Of a DNA stretch of 64,000 bases, positions 43,745-51,969 are shown in pieces. Position numbers and translations under genes: made by a program. The DNA is from CAYXLW01 sp964466055 (lineage in GTDB: Bacteria > Patescibacteriota > Gracilibacteria > GCA-2401425): the NCBI GenBank assembly GCA_964466055.1, contig CAYXLW010000001.1:186001-250000 (forward strand). Reading direction: 5' to 3'. Below the pieces are notes generated by a model. That model had not been told where the DNA came from. It saw nothing but the letters and a program-made list of their open reading frames with translations, and did no database searches. How positions within the stretch are numbered: the stretch's first letter is position 1; every line of letters begins with the position of its first letter.

Positions 43745-43864
43745 GTTTTGTATTTGTAAATCTTATTACAAATTTCCCCAAATTTCAAAAAATAAAATCA
43801 AATTTATTCCCTCTTTACGTGGGAAAATGTGTTCTGTGAGCACCACCCCTCCTGCTGAAATTAC

Positions 43865-43956
43865 AGTCATTCTGGCTTGTCCAGAATCTTGCGATGTTGA
43901 TTTTTTAAAAGATTCCCGACAAGCCACTAAGTGGTCACTTTGTGACGGGAATGACT
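43865..43956. mobile_element. 92-bp MITE-like element
   Basis: Terminal inverted repeats AGTCATTC and GAATGACT bound the segment. Inside are GGCTTGTC (43874) and GACAAGCC (43918) as a second inverted pair and a GTCAC/GTGAC hairpin. GC content is above that of the surroundings. No coding capacity is present. Confidence 0.55.
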
Positions 43957-44027
43957 AGAATAAAATGTTATGAAAGAGTTGGCACAAGGCACACCTATTC
44001 CCACTAAAGATGAATAATGCAAGAATT

Positions 44028-44485
44028 CTAATGTTTCAATCCTATACGCTTAAAGACCTTTTCTAATGTTTCTCTTATTATAGCTACATGTTTTTTTATT
44101 GTACTCAATAGGGGATTAGCTTGATCCCGCTTGCCAACTTGATCCTTTACCAGTATAAAAATATCATGAAAGGATCTTCTCATGATACCTTTATTCAATA
44201 ACGTCTTCTCAGGAAGTTTGAGAGCTTCTTCTAGACGGAGAGTATAAACTCTACTCTTTCTTCTGCAAGTATCCCTGGGCTAAATACACCAGATAGTAGT
44301 GCTTCAGAGTTGAAGTATTTAGGAAGAAAGTGTGTTTTCATGAGCGGTATACTCAAGATTACTTCTTTTGCTAGTACCATGAAATTTTGTTCCTGTAATT
44401 CCGGAGATGAAGATCTCTCGGGAGTAAGATGATCGAAGCCTTGTTTGGAGACATAAACAAATATTTTAGGGAATTTATTTGGTGT
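44028..44485 (-). pseudogene. Frameshifted gene remnant of unknown family
   Basis: The minus strand can be read as one protein of about 150 residues if one frameshift near 44235 is allowed. The first part contains FVYVSKQGFDHLTPERSSSP and ends in a stop at LAEERVEFILSV; the second continues in another frame with RLEEALKLPEKTLLNKGIMR and ends at TAG (44028). There is no start codon; upstream a stop closes the frame at about 44488. Base composition is less AT-rich than the neighbours. I do not recognise the family; the helical pattern suggests a DNA- or nucleotide-binding helper, without proof. Confidence 0.5.
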
Positions 44486-44503
44486 TTATCTATTTATACT
44501 TTC

Positions 44504-45517
44504 TCATTTTTTATCCTCATTTGTTGGTTTCTCTACAAATTTTGCCTTTCTTAAAAAATCTTGTTGATTCCCCCATCTTAGTGGGAAAGGTAAATTAGGA
44601 GTCTTCTCAAACTCAGTAAGTTGATCAGCTAGATTAGGATGTTTGCATAAAGCATCTAGGAGTCGACCTCTAATTGATTGGTGCGCATCTTCTGATAAAG
44701 CTATTTTTTTTAAAATATCAAAGGCCTTGCTTGTTAAATTAGGATTTTTAGCTAGTTCCTCCTTTACAAACCCATTTTCAAACATTTCCAATATTTTTTC
44801 GAAAATATAATCATTATTATTACTAGCGATATAAATTTGATGTTCTTTAGGTAAGTTAATTTGTCCTGCAATAAATCTCCATTTATTTATAAAGCTTTGC
44901 AATCCTTCGTATGAAGGAAATTCTTTTCCTGAGACAGTAGCATCTCCACCAGATTCAAATTTCCCAATAACTCTTTCCTTAACATAAGGAAGACTATTTT
45001 CGTAATCTTTTAACCAATTAACTATTTTATATACATATCCTTTTTCAAATTGAATGCAATTGCTGAAGGAATTGAATGAATCTGTATTTTTAAATAGTTC
45101 GAATGCTAATTCATTTAATGTTGGTGTTTCTTCAGTATTAATATCTTTAAATATTCTTGCAAAAAGATTAACCAGCCTACGTCTTAATTCTCTATCAAAA
45201 TCTAACATTGAAAAATCAATAATTGAAAAATTTCTTTTCTGTATTTCTTTTTCTAATTCAGAATTATCCCCATTTCTATAAATTTCCTCAAGCAATGTAA
45301 TTATAACTTTAGGATTTTTTGAATCCCATATTACGTTTTTTTTATCTTCTACAATTAGATTATAAATTTCAAGTACATCCAAATTTTCGATATCACGATG
45401 AGTTTTATTAAGTAATTTTTCTATAGTAACAAAAGATTTAAATACATCTTGTTTACTATGGAAACTTTTTTCATAATTATTTTTAGCTATACTCGGATGT
45501 AAGTTTTTTTCAACCAT
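44504..45517 (-). CDS. Hypothetical alpha-helical repeat-like protein
   Basis: The 337-residue product is soluble and almost wholly alpha-helical. Its C-terminal third contains units of about 35-40 residues with hydrophobic spacing (KNPNLTSKAFDILKKIALS and KHPNLADQLTEF), as in leucine-rich-repeat-variant or HEAT-like proteins. Tyr/Phe-rich FEKGYVYKIVNWLKDYEN is in the middle. No family was recognised. It is separated from the downstream pseudogene by only a few bases and preceded by the palindrome-flanked unit. Confidence 0.55.
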   Translation of the reverse strand: MVEKNLHPSIAKNNYEKSFHSKQDVFKSFVTIEKLLNKTHRDIENLDVLEIYNLIVEDKKNVIWDSKNPKVIITLLEEIYRNGDNSELEKEIQKRNFSIIDFSMLDFDRELRRRLVNLFARIFKDINTEETPTLNELAFELFKNTDSFNSFSNCIQFEKGYVYKIVNWLKDYENSLPYVKERVIGKFESGGDATVSGKEFPSYEGLQSFINKWRFIAGQINLPKEHQIYIASNNNDYIFEKILEMFENGFVKEELAKNPNLTSKAFDILKKIALSEDAHQSIRGRLLDALCKHPNLADQLTEFEKTPNLPFPLRWGNQQDFLRKAKFVEKPTNEDKK

Positions 45518-45677
45518 GTTGATTAAATTAGTGTCAATATATAATTATAAATATTTATTCCAAAATGTCAAGCGAATAATATTTTCAAAATGAGATAATG
45601 AGATAATGTCTTTAAATAAAGAAGAATATAGTATAAAAAAAGTGACGCAATATCATTTTTTTAAGCTATTTTTCTTA

Positions 45678-45710
45678 ATGAAGGAGCAACTCTTAGAGTT
45701 GCTCCTTCAT
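45678..45710. repeat. 33-bp palindrome, copy 1
   Basis: Arms ATGAAGGAGCAACTCT and AGAGTTGCTCCTTCAT (16 bp, perfect) flank a single T. An identical copy lies at 46780-46812 in the same orientation with matching flanks (about 38 bp identical in total). Together they bracket the zinc-ribbon gene. Confidence 0.85.
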
Positions 45711-45723
45711 GAAATTTATTTTT

Positions 45724-46683
45724 TTAATTGTAGCTATCAATAATTCCGTCATCATTCCTGTCATAAAAACAAGACGGCGTGTAATATGTCCAACACCATT
45801 GCCAACTTGTTCCGCTACCATAATTTGAAGGATTTGCGTGATTTGGCTTACTCCCATAAGATTCCACCAACATGTCATAAGTCATTCCAATCCAAATTTT
45901 TTTATTGGCGACTTTAGTACATTCATCTTTCGACCATGTTGGGTATTTTTTGCATAACTTTCCAGCCTTTGACTGCTCCCATGCTTTTTGTTCAGCTAGC
46001 TCTTTCGCTTTTCTTTCTTCCTCGGCTTTTTTCTGAGCTTCAATGGCAGCTTGTTTTTTAGCTTCTTCTTCAGCTTTTTGACGTTCATATTCAGCTAATT
46101 CTTCCTCGGTAAAAGTACGATTGATTGTTATTTTTTGTTCTGATTGTCCGTTGCTGTTTGAAACTTTTAAAGTAAAGACATTCTTTTCGTCTGATAATTT
46201 TGCTTGATAGTTAAATTCTCCATTCTCTGTTTTTACCGACGTGCCATTTATACTAAGCGTTGCATCTTTTGGGTCAATCGTACCTTTTATGGTTGTTTCA
46301 TTAGCTTGAATTGTAAAGCCGTCATCTGGCTCGGTAATTGGCAAACTAGGAGTTCTGTTGAGGTGGGAATAAAATCCGACAAGTATGCCAAAAAGCACGA
46401 CCGCTAAAAAAGTCCCAATATATTTTTTCTTTTTATCCAGTTTTGATTTTTTCCAAATATACCATATAAGAATTGTTGGGATTGATATATACCAAAGTAT
46501 TATGGCGAGAATTACCAAAAGAGCTTTCCAAATCAATTTAAGAGTCTTTTTGTCTTTATCGCCAACAAAGGCTGGCGGTTGTTTTTGTTTTGTCGTTTCT
46601 TTTTGATGAAGTTCGCTTCCACAATGTTTGCATTTTATGGCTTCATCTAAAATATCTTCGGCACAATAAGGACATTTTTTCAT
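45724..46683 (-). CDS. Zinc-ribbon, membrane-anchored protein with Ig-like domain
   Basis: The ATG at 46683 gives MKKCPYCAEDILDEAIKCKH, a double-CxxC zinc ribbon (CPYC, CKHC). Then come two membrane segments (about residues 48-72 and 80-100), an extracytoplasmic Ig-like strand domain (about 115-190, TIKGTIDPKDATLSINGTSV, resembling glucodextranase B-type modules), a charged coiled coil (about 190-235, Ala/Glu/Lys-rich) and a C-terminal Trp/Cys-rich piece with KIWIGMTYDMLVESYGSKP. Function is unknown. Upstream in-frame codons exist but lie before the zinc ribbon. It is bracketed by two identical 33-bp palindromes. Confidence 0.75.
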   Translation of the reverse strand: MKKCPYCAEDILDEAIKCKHCGSELHQKETTKQKQPPAFVGDKDKKTLKLIWKALLVILAIILWYISIPTILIWYIWKKSKLDKKKKYIGTFLAVVLFGILVGFYSHLNRTPSLPITEPDDGFTIQANETTIKGTIDPKDATLSINGTSVKTENGEFNYQAKLSDEKNVFTLKVSNSNGQSEQKITINRTFTEEELAEYERQKAEEEAKKQAAIEAQKKAEEERKAKELAEQKAWEQSKAGKLCKKYPTWSKDECTKVANKKIWIGMTYDMLVESYGSKPNHANPSNYGSGTSWQWCWTYYTPSCFYDRNDDGIIDSYN

Positions 46684-46779
46684 ATGATTTAAGGTTATAG
46701 TTAGTTGGCTACGATGGCTAAAATTATTATAATAGCAATAAAAATAAAAACAACCGCACAACCGCAATTCATACTCTTA

Positions 46780-46812
46780 ATGAAGGAGCAACTCTTAGAG
46801 TTGCTCCTTCAT
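46780..46812. repeat. 33-bp palindrome, copy 2
   Basis: Identical to 45678-45710. On the minus strand it begins immediately after the truncated methyltransferase reading frame, which runs on into the palindrome as LMKEQL and stops there. Confidence 0.85.
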
Positions 46813-46947
46813 GAGGTACGCAGGATCTGTTGCAATAATATCTACACTTTCGTCTGGCAAGGATTTTAAAAAATTAATAACATCATCTACAAAAATAGAT
46901 ACATTATTTTCCCCATTGTTAAATTGTTTTTCAAACTTTTTTTTCAT
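46795..46947 (-). pseudogene. DNA methyltransferase, N-terminal fragment cut off at a palindrome
   Basis: The ATG at 46947 encodes about 45 residues with DVINFLKSLPDESVDIIATDPAY, the start of an N4-cytosine/N6-adenine DNA methyltransferase (catalytic motif IV DPAY, usual DPPY). Directly after it the frame enters the 33-bp palindrome and stops. The rest of the enzyme is not found on either side of the palindrome-bracketed unit. It is therefore a truncated remnant, probably of a restriction-modification gene. Confidence 0.7.
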
Positions 46948-47062
46948 AAGTCTACCTATTTTGAGATAAAAGTTATTTGTATTATATAAGTATTTCTCTT
47001 GTTTATTCAATTTATAATAAATCGTTTTCGGAGCGATAGCGGAGAAAACACCTTAATATGTC

Positions 47063-47101
47063 GCCTAACGTCCATGAATAACCAGTTATTCATTGTTAGC
47101 T
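47063..47101 (-). other. attC-like recombination site
   Basis: On the minus strand AGCTAAC, ATGAATAAC, GTTATTCAT and GTTAGGC form a nested imperfect palindrome; GTTAGGC fits GTTRRRY of integron attC sites exactly and AGCTAAC fits its partner at six of seven positions. The stop codon of the small membrane gene lies inside, as in integron cassettes. A second core, GTTAGCT, lies before that gene at 47398-47392. The site is shorter (39 bp) than typical attC sites and no integrase gene is in the window. Confidence 0.4.
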
Positions 47102-47355
47102 GATGTTTGAAAATTTCTCACTATAATTTTTGTGATTTCCCATAATGAGCCTAAAATAAAGAAAATCATTCCCCATATAAAAAGTACATCATTTTGTTGT
47201 GGAATTATTATAGGACTGCCGAAAATTTTAATGCTTCCTTTACCTTCTGCTGGATTTACTAAGCGCAGGGACAATGTCAACAATATGCTTCCTATGAAAA
47301 TTAGTACTAATGGGCTAATTTCAAGAATGATTTTTTTTATTTTTTTCTTATACAT
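47086..47355 (-). CDS. Small two-helix membrane protein, cassette-like
   Basis: The 89-residue product has a basic head, two membrane segments (about residues 14-31, SPLVLIFIGSILLTLSL, and about 57-75, VLFIWGMIFFILGSLWEI) and a short tail. I recognise no family. The gene fills nearly the whole interval between two GTTAGxY cores (47398 and 47069), about 330 bp, which is the size and layout of an integron gene cassette. Confidence 0.55.
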   Translation of the reverse strand: MYKKKIKKIILEISPLVLIFIGSILLTLSLRLVNPAEGKGSIKIFGSPIIIPQQNDVLFIWGMIFFILGSLWEITKIIVRNFQTSANNE

Positions 47356-47421
47356 ATGTGATTGTAAAAATGTTAAAAAATTTCAAATTTCAGCTAACTT
47401 GTTCTTATACGAACTATATTT

Positions 47422-50400
47422 CTATCTCTTCACTATCTTTATCTTAACTCTACCCTCCTCCTTCTCCCCATCCGTCTTAGAAACATCCCCAAACTCCCCA
47501 AGAGTCTCCCCAAGAATATAATCATTAAATCTTTCAATAACTTCATCTGCTCCAGTAATCTCAATAATAATCCTATCAGAAACATTATAATCTGCATCTT
47601 TACGCATTTCTTGAATAGCTCTAACAATATCCCTAGCTTCTCCTTCTAACCTTAAATCTTCAGTAATCTCAAAATCAAAAGTAATAACAATTCCCTTTCC
47701 AGAAGCTACTTCTTTTCCTTCTTTTCCAACATAAGAAACCTCAATTTCTTCACTGCTTAAAATCTCCCCACACACCAAATAAGAACCGTCTTCATTTTTA
47801 ACAAAATCACCAGACTTTGCAGATTTTATAATTTCTTGAACTTTACCTCCAAATCTAGGTCCAAGTAACTTGGCATTTGGTCTTACTTGCAACTCAGCAA
47901 GTTCTTCTGGCTTTTCTAGGAAATCAATTTCTTTTATATTCAATTCTTCCTTTATCACCTCCATATGATCTGAAATATCAGCACCTTTTGACATAGCAAC
48001 AATAGCTTTTTGCAAAGGTTGTCTAACTTTTATTTTTGTAGATTTTCTAAGTGAAAGTCCTAGAGATATAATGTCTTGAACAACATCAACTTCTTTAGAA
48101 AGCTTTTCATCAATCCTATTTTTTATAAGCTCGGGCCAATCACAATGGTGTATTGAATGAGTAGGAATTAAATTTTGAATTAAGTTTTGATACATATTTT
48201 CTGTTATAAATGGACAGAAAGGAGCAAGGAGTTTGCATGTTTCAATCAAAACATAATACAGAGTTTTATATGCGTTCTTTTTATCTTCATCATGACCTTC
48301 TCCAAACTTATCCCAAAATCTTCTTCGAGATCTTCTTATATACCAGTTTGTTAAATTAACTATGAATTTCACAAAAGGAGTACTAGCTTTGCTTAAATTA
48401 TAAACTTCCATTTGTTCACTAACTTCTTTTTTTAGTATCTCTAATTCACTTAAAACCCAAATATCAAGTGGATTATCTATTTTATTTAATTTGCTTCCAC
48501 GAGTATCTTCTTCATTTGCCTTCCATCCATCGGCATTTGCATAAGTTATAAAAAATGAATATGAGTTCCATAAAGGAAGCAAAACATTTCTTAAAACTTC
48601 ATTTACTCCATGTTCTGAAAATCTTAAATCATCAGCTAGTACAACAGGGGAGTTCATAAGATAAAACCTCATTGCGTCAGCTCCACAGCTGTTGAATATA
48701 ATCGCAGGATCTGGATAATTCTTTTTTGATTTACTCATTTTATGACCGTCTTCTGCAAGAACAATTCCGTTTACAATACAGTTTTCAAATGCTGGTTTAT
48801 CAAATATCCCACATGAAAGTACATGTAGTGTATAAAACCATCCTCTTGTTTGATCTAGTCCTTCCGCAATAAAATTAGCAGGAATTTTAGTATGTTCTTT
48901 GCTTGCATTTTGAGCATATGGCATAGAGCCAGATTCAAACCAACAATCGAATACTTCTTCTATTCTATTCATCTCTCCTGAACATTTTGGACATTTGATA
49001 GTTATATGATCAATTTTATGTTTATGAATATCAGAAACAATACCATGAGAAAAATTGAATTGAATAATATCTCCAGTTTTTATTCTTGCCTCTTCGAGCA
49101 TTGCTTTATCGTCTGAATACTCAAGTTTAGATCTAAGTGATGCAAGAGGTGCTGCATGTGAAACAATTAAAATTTTCCTTCCATTATATTTTTCTTCAAT
49201 TTCTGCAATTCCTTCTTTCATACGTCTTGCAACTTGATAAAGATTTTCTCCTCCCTCAGGTCCTTCAGTTAGTCTTTTTATGTCTCCTTTAGGAAATACT
49301 GCATACCATTCATCTACATTTTTCCCATCAAATTCTCCGATGTTCCATTCTCTAAATTTTTCTTTCAGTTCAATTTTTGCACCTGTTTTTTTACTTATAA
49401 TTTCTGCAGACTGTTTAGCTCTAAGTATATCTGAAGATACTATTAGATCTATTCCAAACTCTTTAGCTTTTAATGCAGATTCTTCAACTTGTTTTATCCC
49501 AACTTCTGTTAGAGGACATTTGTCACCTGTTTCCATTGAACAAGCGATAATATCTTTAACATTATGAAGAGCTTCACCATGTCTCATAAAGAAATATTCA
49601 TTCTTTAAAGAAACATGTTTTTCTAGTCCTTGAATTGATCCTGTTACTTCATGATGATTACATTCTTTACATTCCCACACAGGCAATGGAGTTCCCCAAT
49701 ACCTTGTTCGTGATATTGCCCAATCTCTTGCTCCTTCTAGCCATTTCCCAAAACGACCGTCTTTTATATGTTCTGGAACCCAATGTATTTTTTCATTATT
49801 TTCAAGAAGTTTATCTTTTAAACTTTCTACTTTCACAAACCATGATTTTGTAGAGTAATTAAGTAATGGAGTTTCACATCTCCAACATGTTGGATACGAG
49901 TGTTTTAAATTTTCTGTTTTAAAAACCTTATTTTGAGATTTTAGAATTTTTATAACTTGTTCATCAAATCTTCTATTATCTTTATTATCTTTTACTGCTT
50001 CATCTCTAAAGCTGGGATCAATTTTCTGTAAAGATTTAATTAATCCTTCTTCAAATTTTCCGTCCATTCCTACATGTTGAATAACAGGAAGTCCTTCTTT
50101 TTTACCTGTTATTAAGTCATCTTCACCAAAAGCAGGGGCTATATGCACTATTCCAGTTCCTGCATCTAGTGTTACAAAGTCAGCTCCTACAAGCCTAAAA
50201 CCACCTTCATCAGCTTTATCTGCATAGTATCCAAATAATGGTTCATAGCTTAAGTTTTGTTCAATAAGCTCTTTTCCTGTGAAAGTTTTTGAGAATTGAC
50301 TGGCTATGCCTAGTCCGTATTTCTCTGCCAAATCTTTTGCAAGGATAAAATATATAGATTTAAGTGGAGGTGGCGGGGAAGATCCTTCAGCAACAGAGGA

Positions 50401-51162
50401 CATTAAACCTAGCGGTACCCCTACTTTTACATATTCATATTTAGGATTTACAGCAAGTCCTGCATTTCCTGCTAATGTCCAAGGTGTTGTTGTCCAAGCT
50501 AAAAAATAAGTGTTTTCTAATTCTTTACATTTAAATTTAGCTGTAACTGAAATATCTGTTAAGTCTTTATATCCTAAATTAACTTCAAAGTTAGATAGGG
50601 GAGTAACACAACGAGGGCAAACGTGCATTGGTTTAAGACCTTGGTACACAAGTCCTTTATCCCAAAGTTGTTTAAACCCCCACCATACAGATTCCATATA
50701 CTCAGGATCCATAGTTTTGTAATCATTCTTAAAATCCACCCATCTTCCCATTCTTGTTACAGTTTGTTCCCATTCTGTTGTGTATCTAAGAACGGAAGCT
50801 CGGCACGCTTCATTAAAATTTCCTTCACCACATTTTTGTATTGCTACTTTGTCTTCTAATCCCAATTCTTTTTCAATCAAATTTTCAACAGGAAGCCCGT
50901 GACAGTCCCATCCAAATTGTCTTTTTACTTTATATCCTTTCATAGTTTTATATCTTGGAATAACGTCTTTTATTGTTCCAGCTAATATGTGTCCGTAATG
51001 CGGAAGTCCTGTTGCAAAAGGAGGTCCGTCATAAAAAATAAATTCTTCATTAGAATTTCTAATTTTAATTGATTTTCTGAATGAATCGTTTTCTTTCCAA
51101 AAATCTAAAATTTCTTCTTCCATTTTTGGGAAATTTTGTCGTGTATCTACTGGTTTAAACAT
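47422..51162 (-). CDS. ileS: Isoleucyl-tRNA synthetase with inserted histidine-phosphatase domain
   Basis: The 1246-residue class I synthetase charges tRNA-Ile. The HIGH-type motif is LPHYGHILAG near residue 54, followed by editing domain CP1 with TTTPWTL near 225, the KMSKS loop DGHKMSKSKKN near 800, and a long anticodon and C-terminal region; this is the eukaryote-like (type 2, mupirocin-resistant) form. Between GSIQGLEKH (about 515) and DHITIKCPKC (about 719) lies an extra domain of about 200 residues: FMRHGEALHN at about 525-534, SDILRAKQSAEI, EWNIGEFDGK and IVSHAAPL near 669. These are the phosphate-pocket residues of the histidine phosphatase (phosphoglycerate mutase-like) superfamily, so a second activity is likely. 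Confidence 0.93.
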   Translation of the reverse strand: MFKPVDTRQNFPKMEEEILDFWKENDSFRKSIKIRNSNEEFIFYDGPPFATGLPHYGHILAGTIKDVIPRYKTMKGYKVKRQFGWDCHGLPVENLIEKELGLEDKVAIQKCGEGNFNEACRASVLRYTTEWEQTVTRMGRWVDFKNDYKTMDPEYMESVWWGFKQLWDKGLVYQGLKPMHVCPRCVTPLSNFEVNLGYKDLTDISVTAKFKCKELENTYFLAWTTTPWTLAGNAGLAVNPKYEYVKVGVPLGLMSSVAEGSSPPPPLKSIYFILAKDLAEKYGLGIASQFSKTFTGKELIEQNLSYEPLFGYYADKADEGGFRLVGADFVTLDAGTGIVHIAPAFGEDDLITGKKEGLPVIQHVGMDGKFEEGLIKSLQKIDPSFRDEAVKDNKDNRRFDEQVIKILKSQNKVFKTENLKHSYPTCWRCETPLLNYSTKSWFVKVESLKDKLLENNEKIHWVPEHIKDGRFGKWLEGARDWAISRTRYWGTPLPVWECKECNHHEVTGSIQGLEKHVSLKNEYFFMRHGEALHNVKDIIACSMETGDKCPLTEVGIKQVEESALKAKEFGIDLIVSSDILRAKQSAEIISKKTGAKIELKEKFREWNIGEFDGKNVDEWYAVFPKGDIKRLTEGPEGGENLYQVARRMKEGIAEIEEKYNGRKILIVSHAAPLASLRSKLEYSDDKAMLEEARIKTGDIIQFNFSHGIVSDIHKHKIDHITIKCPKCSGEMNRIEEVFDCWFESGSMPYAQNASKEHTKIPANFIAEGLDQTRGWFYTLHVLSCGIFDKPAFENCIVNGIVLAEDGHKMSKSKKNYPDPAIIFNSCGADAMRFYLMNSPVVLADDLRFSEHGVNEVLRNVLLPLWNSYSFFITYANADGWKANEEDTRGSKLNKIDNPLDIWVLSELEILKKEVSEQMEVYNLSKASTPFVKFIVNLTNWYIRRSRRRFWDKFGEGHDEDKKNAYKTLYYVLIETCKLLAPFCPFITENMYQNLIQNLIPTHSIHHCDWPELIKNRIDEKLSKEVDVVQDIISLGLSLRKSTKIKVRQPLQKAIVAMSKGADISDHMEVIKEELNIKEIDFLEKPEELAELQVRPNAKLLGPRFGGKVQEIIKSAKSGDFVKNEDGSYLVCGEILSSEEIEVSYVGKEGKEVASGKGIVITFDFEITEDLRLEGEARDIVRAIQEMRKDADYNVSDRIIIEITGADEVIERFNDYILGETLGEFGDVSKTDGEKEEGRVKIKIVKR

Positions 51163-51505
51163 ATAGCTAATAATTTAAAATAATAATTTGAAAATCTTGC
51201 TTATAATAGCAAAATGATAAGCAAAAAGCACTTACTTTTTTATTTTATAGATTTTCATTATAAAAACTCAAGAAAAAACATTCTTTTAAATAAATGTTTA
51301 CATTTATTTTAAGCTGATATTTAATTATTATGATTTTTTAATATTGTGAAAAAATATACTGATAATATCGGCAAATTGTCAGTACTTGTATATTTTTATT
51401 AATACAAAAATGTATTGTATTCCTTTTTTATGCTACACCTATTCTTTATTTAAAGCCATTCTCTCATAATTTCAATTTAAAAGTTGGGAGTTATTTAGGA
51501 TTTGT

Positions 51506-51534
51506 TTGACATATTAAAAATAAAATGTTTTAAT
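51506..51534 (+). promoter_or_regulatory. Promoter of thioredoxin module A
   Basis: TTGACA at 51506-51511, 17 bp, then TTTAAT at 51529-51534 preceded by TG (extended -10). The same boxes and spacing are kept in copy B. Transcription would start at about 51541, just before the first hairpin. Confidence 0.7.
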
Positions 51535-51545
51535 TCCCGCTCTGT

Positions 51546-51964
51546 GGCACAACAACAGTTGTGCCATTTTTAAATATGTATTTTTAGCCATATTATAGGC
51601 TTCATGATAATTAAATTATTTCAATTACTTAATATGAATTTATCTTAGATACAAATAACAATTAACTAAATTCAACTCTTCTGTGTTTCACAACGGTTGT
51701 TGTGAAAGACAGGCCTTTAAAATTCTCGGTAAGATTTATTAGCAGGTATTCCTTTACATTTGATACATTGAAGATTAAATAATTTATTTAAAAATAATGT
51801 TGTTTATTTCAATAGATTCAAATGTAAATATCCTGCCTGCTAAGTATTAAGTATATTTGAATAGAAATTAGCGTGCTACGAAGGTATCCAAGCGAATCTT
51901 GCAAATAAATTATTTGCTAAATTCTCTTGGATACCGTGACGGCACCCACGATCCAAAGAGGAGA
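51546..51964 (+). promoter_or_regulatory. Multi-hairpin 5' leader with alternative pairing near the ribosome-binding site, copy A
   Basis: Four strong elements: H1 GGCACAAC/GTTGTGCC (51546-51565) followed by TTTTT, terminator-like; H2 TTTCACAAC/GTTGTGAAA (51686-51707), whose arms could also pair with those of H1; H3, a long stem-loop (51741-51841) with TTACATTTGA/TCAAATGTAA and AGCAGG/CCTGC; H4 GGTATCCAAG (51883) with CTTGGATACC (51926) enclosing GCAAATAA/TTATTTGC. The right arm of H4 (TTGGAT) can instead pair with ATCCAA at 51951, next to AAAGAGGAGA, the ribosome-binding site 6 bp before the ATG. This is the layout of an attenuator or riboswitch; the ligand, if any, is unknown. Confidence 0.65.
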
Positions 51965-51969
51965 AAAAC

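Noticed and set aside
45693..45878. Frame ending in the same six residues (MKEQL) as the methyltransferase fragment
   Set aside because: It is a shifted frame of the zinc-ribbon gene; the shared ending is only the translated palindrome.
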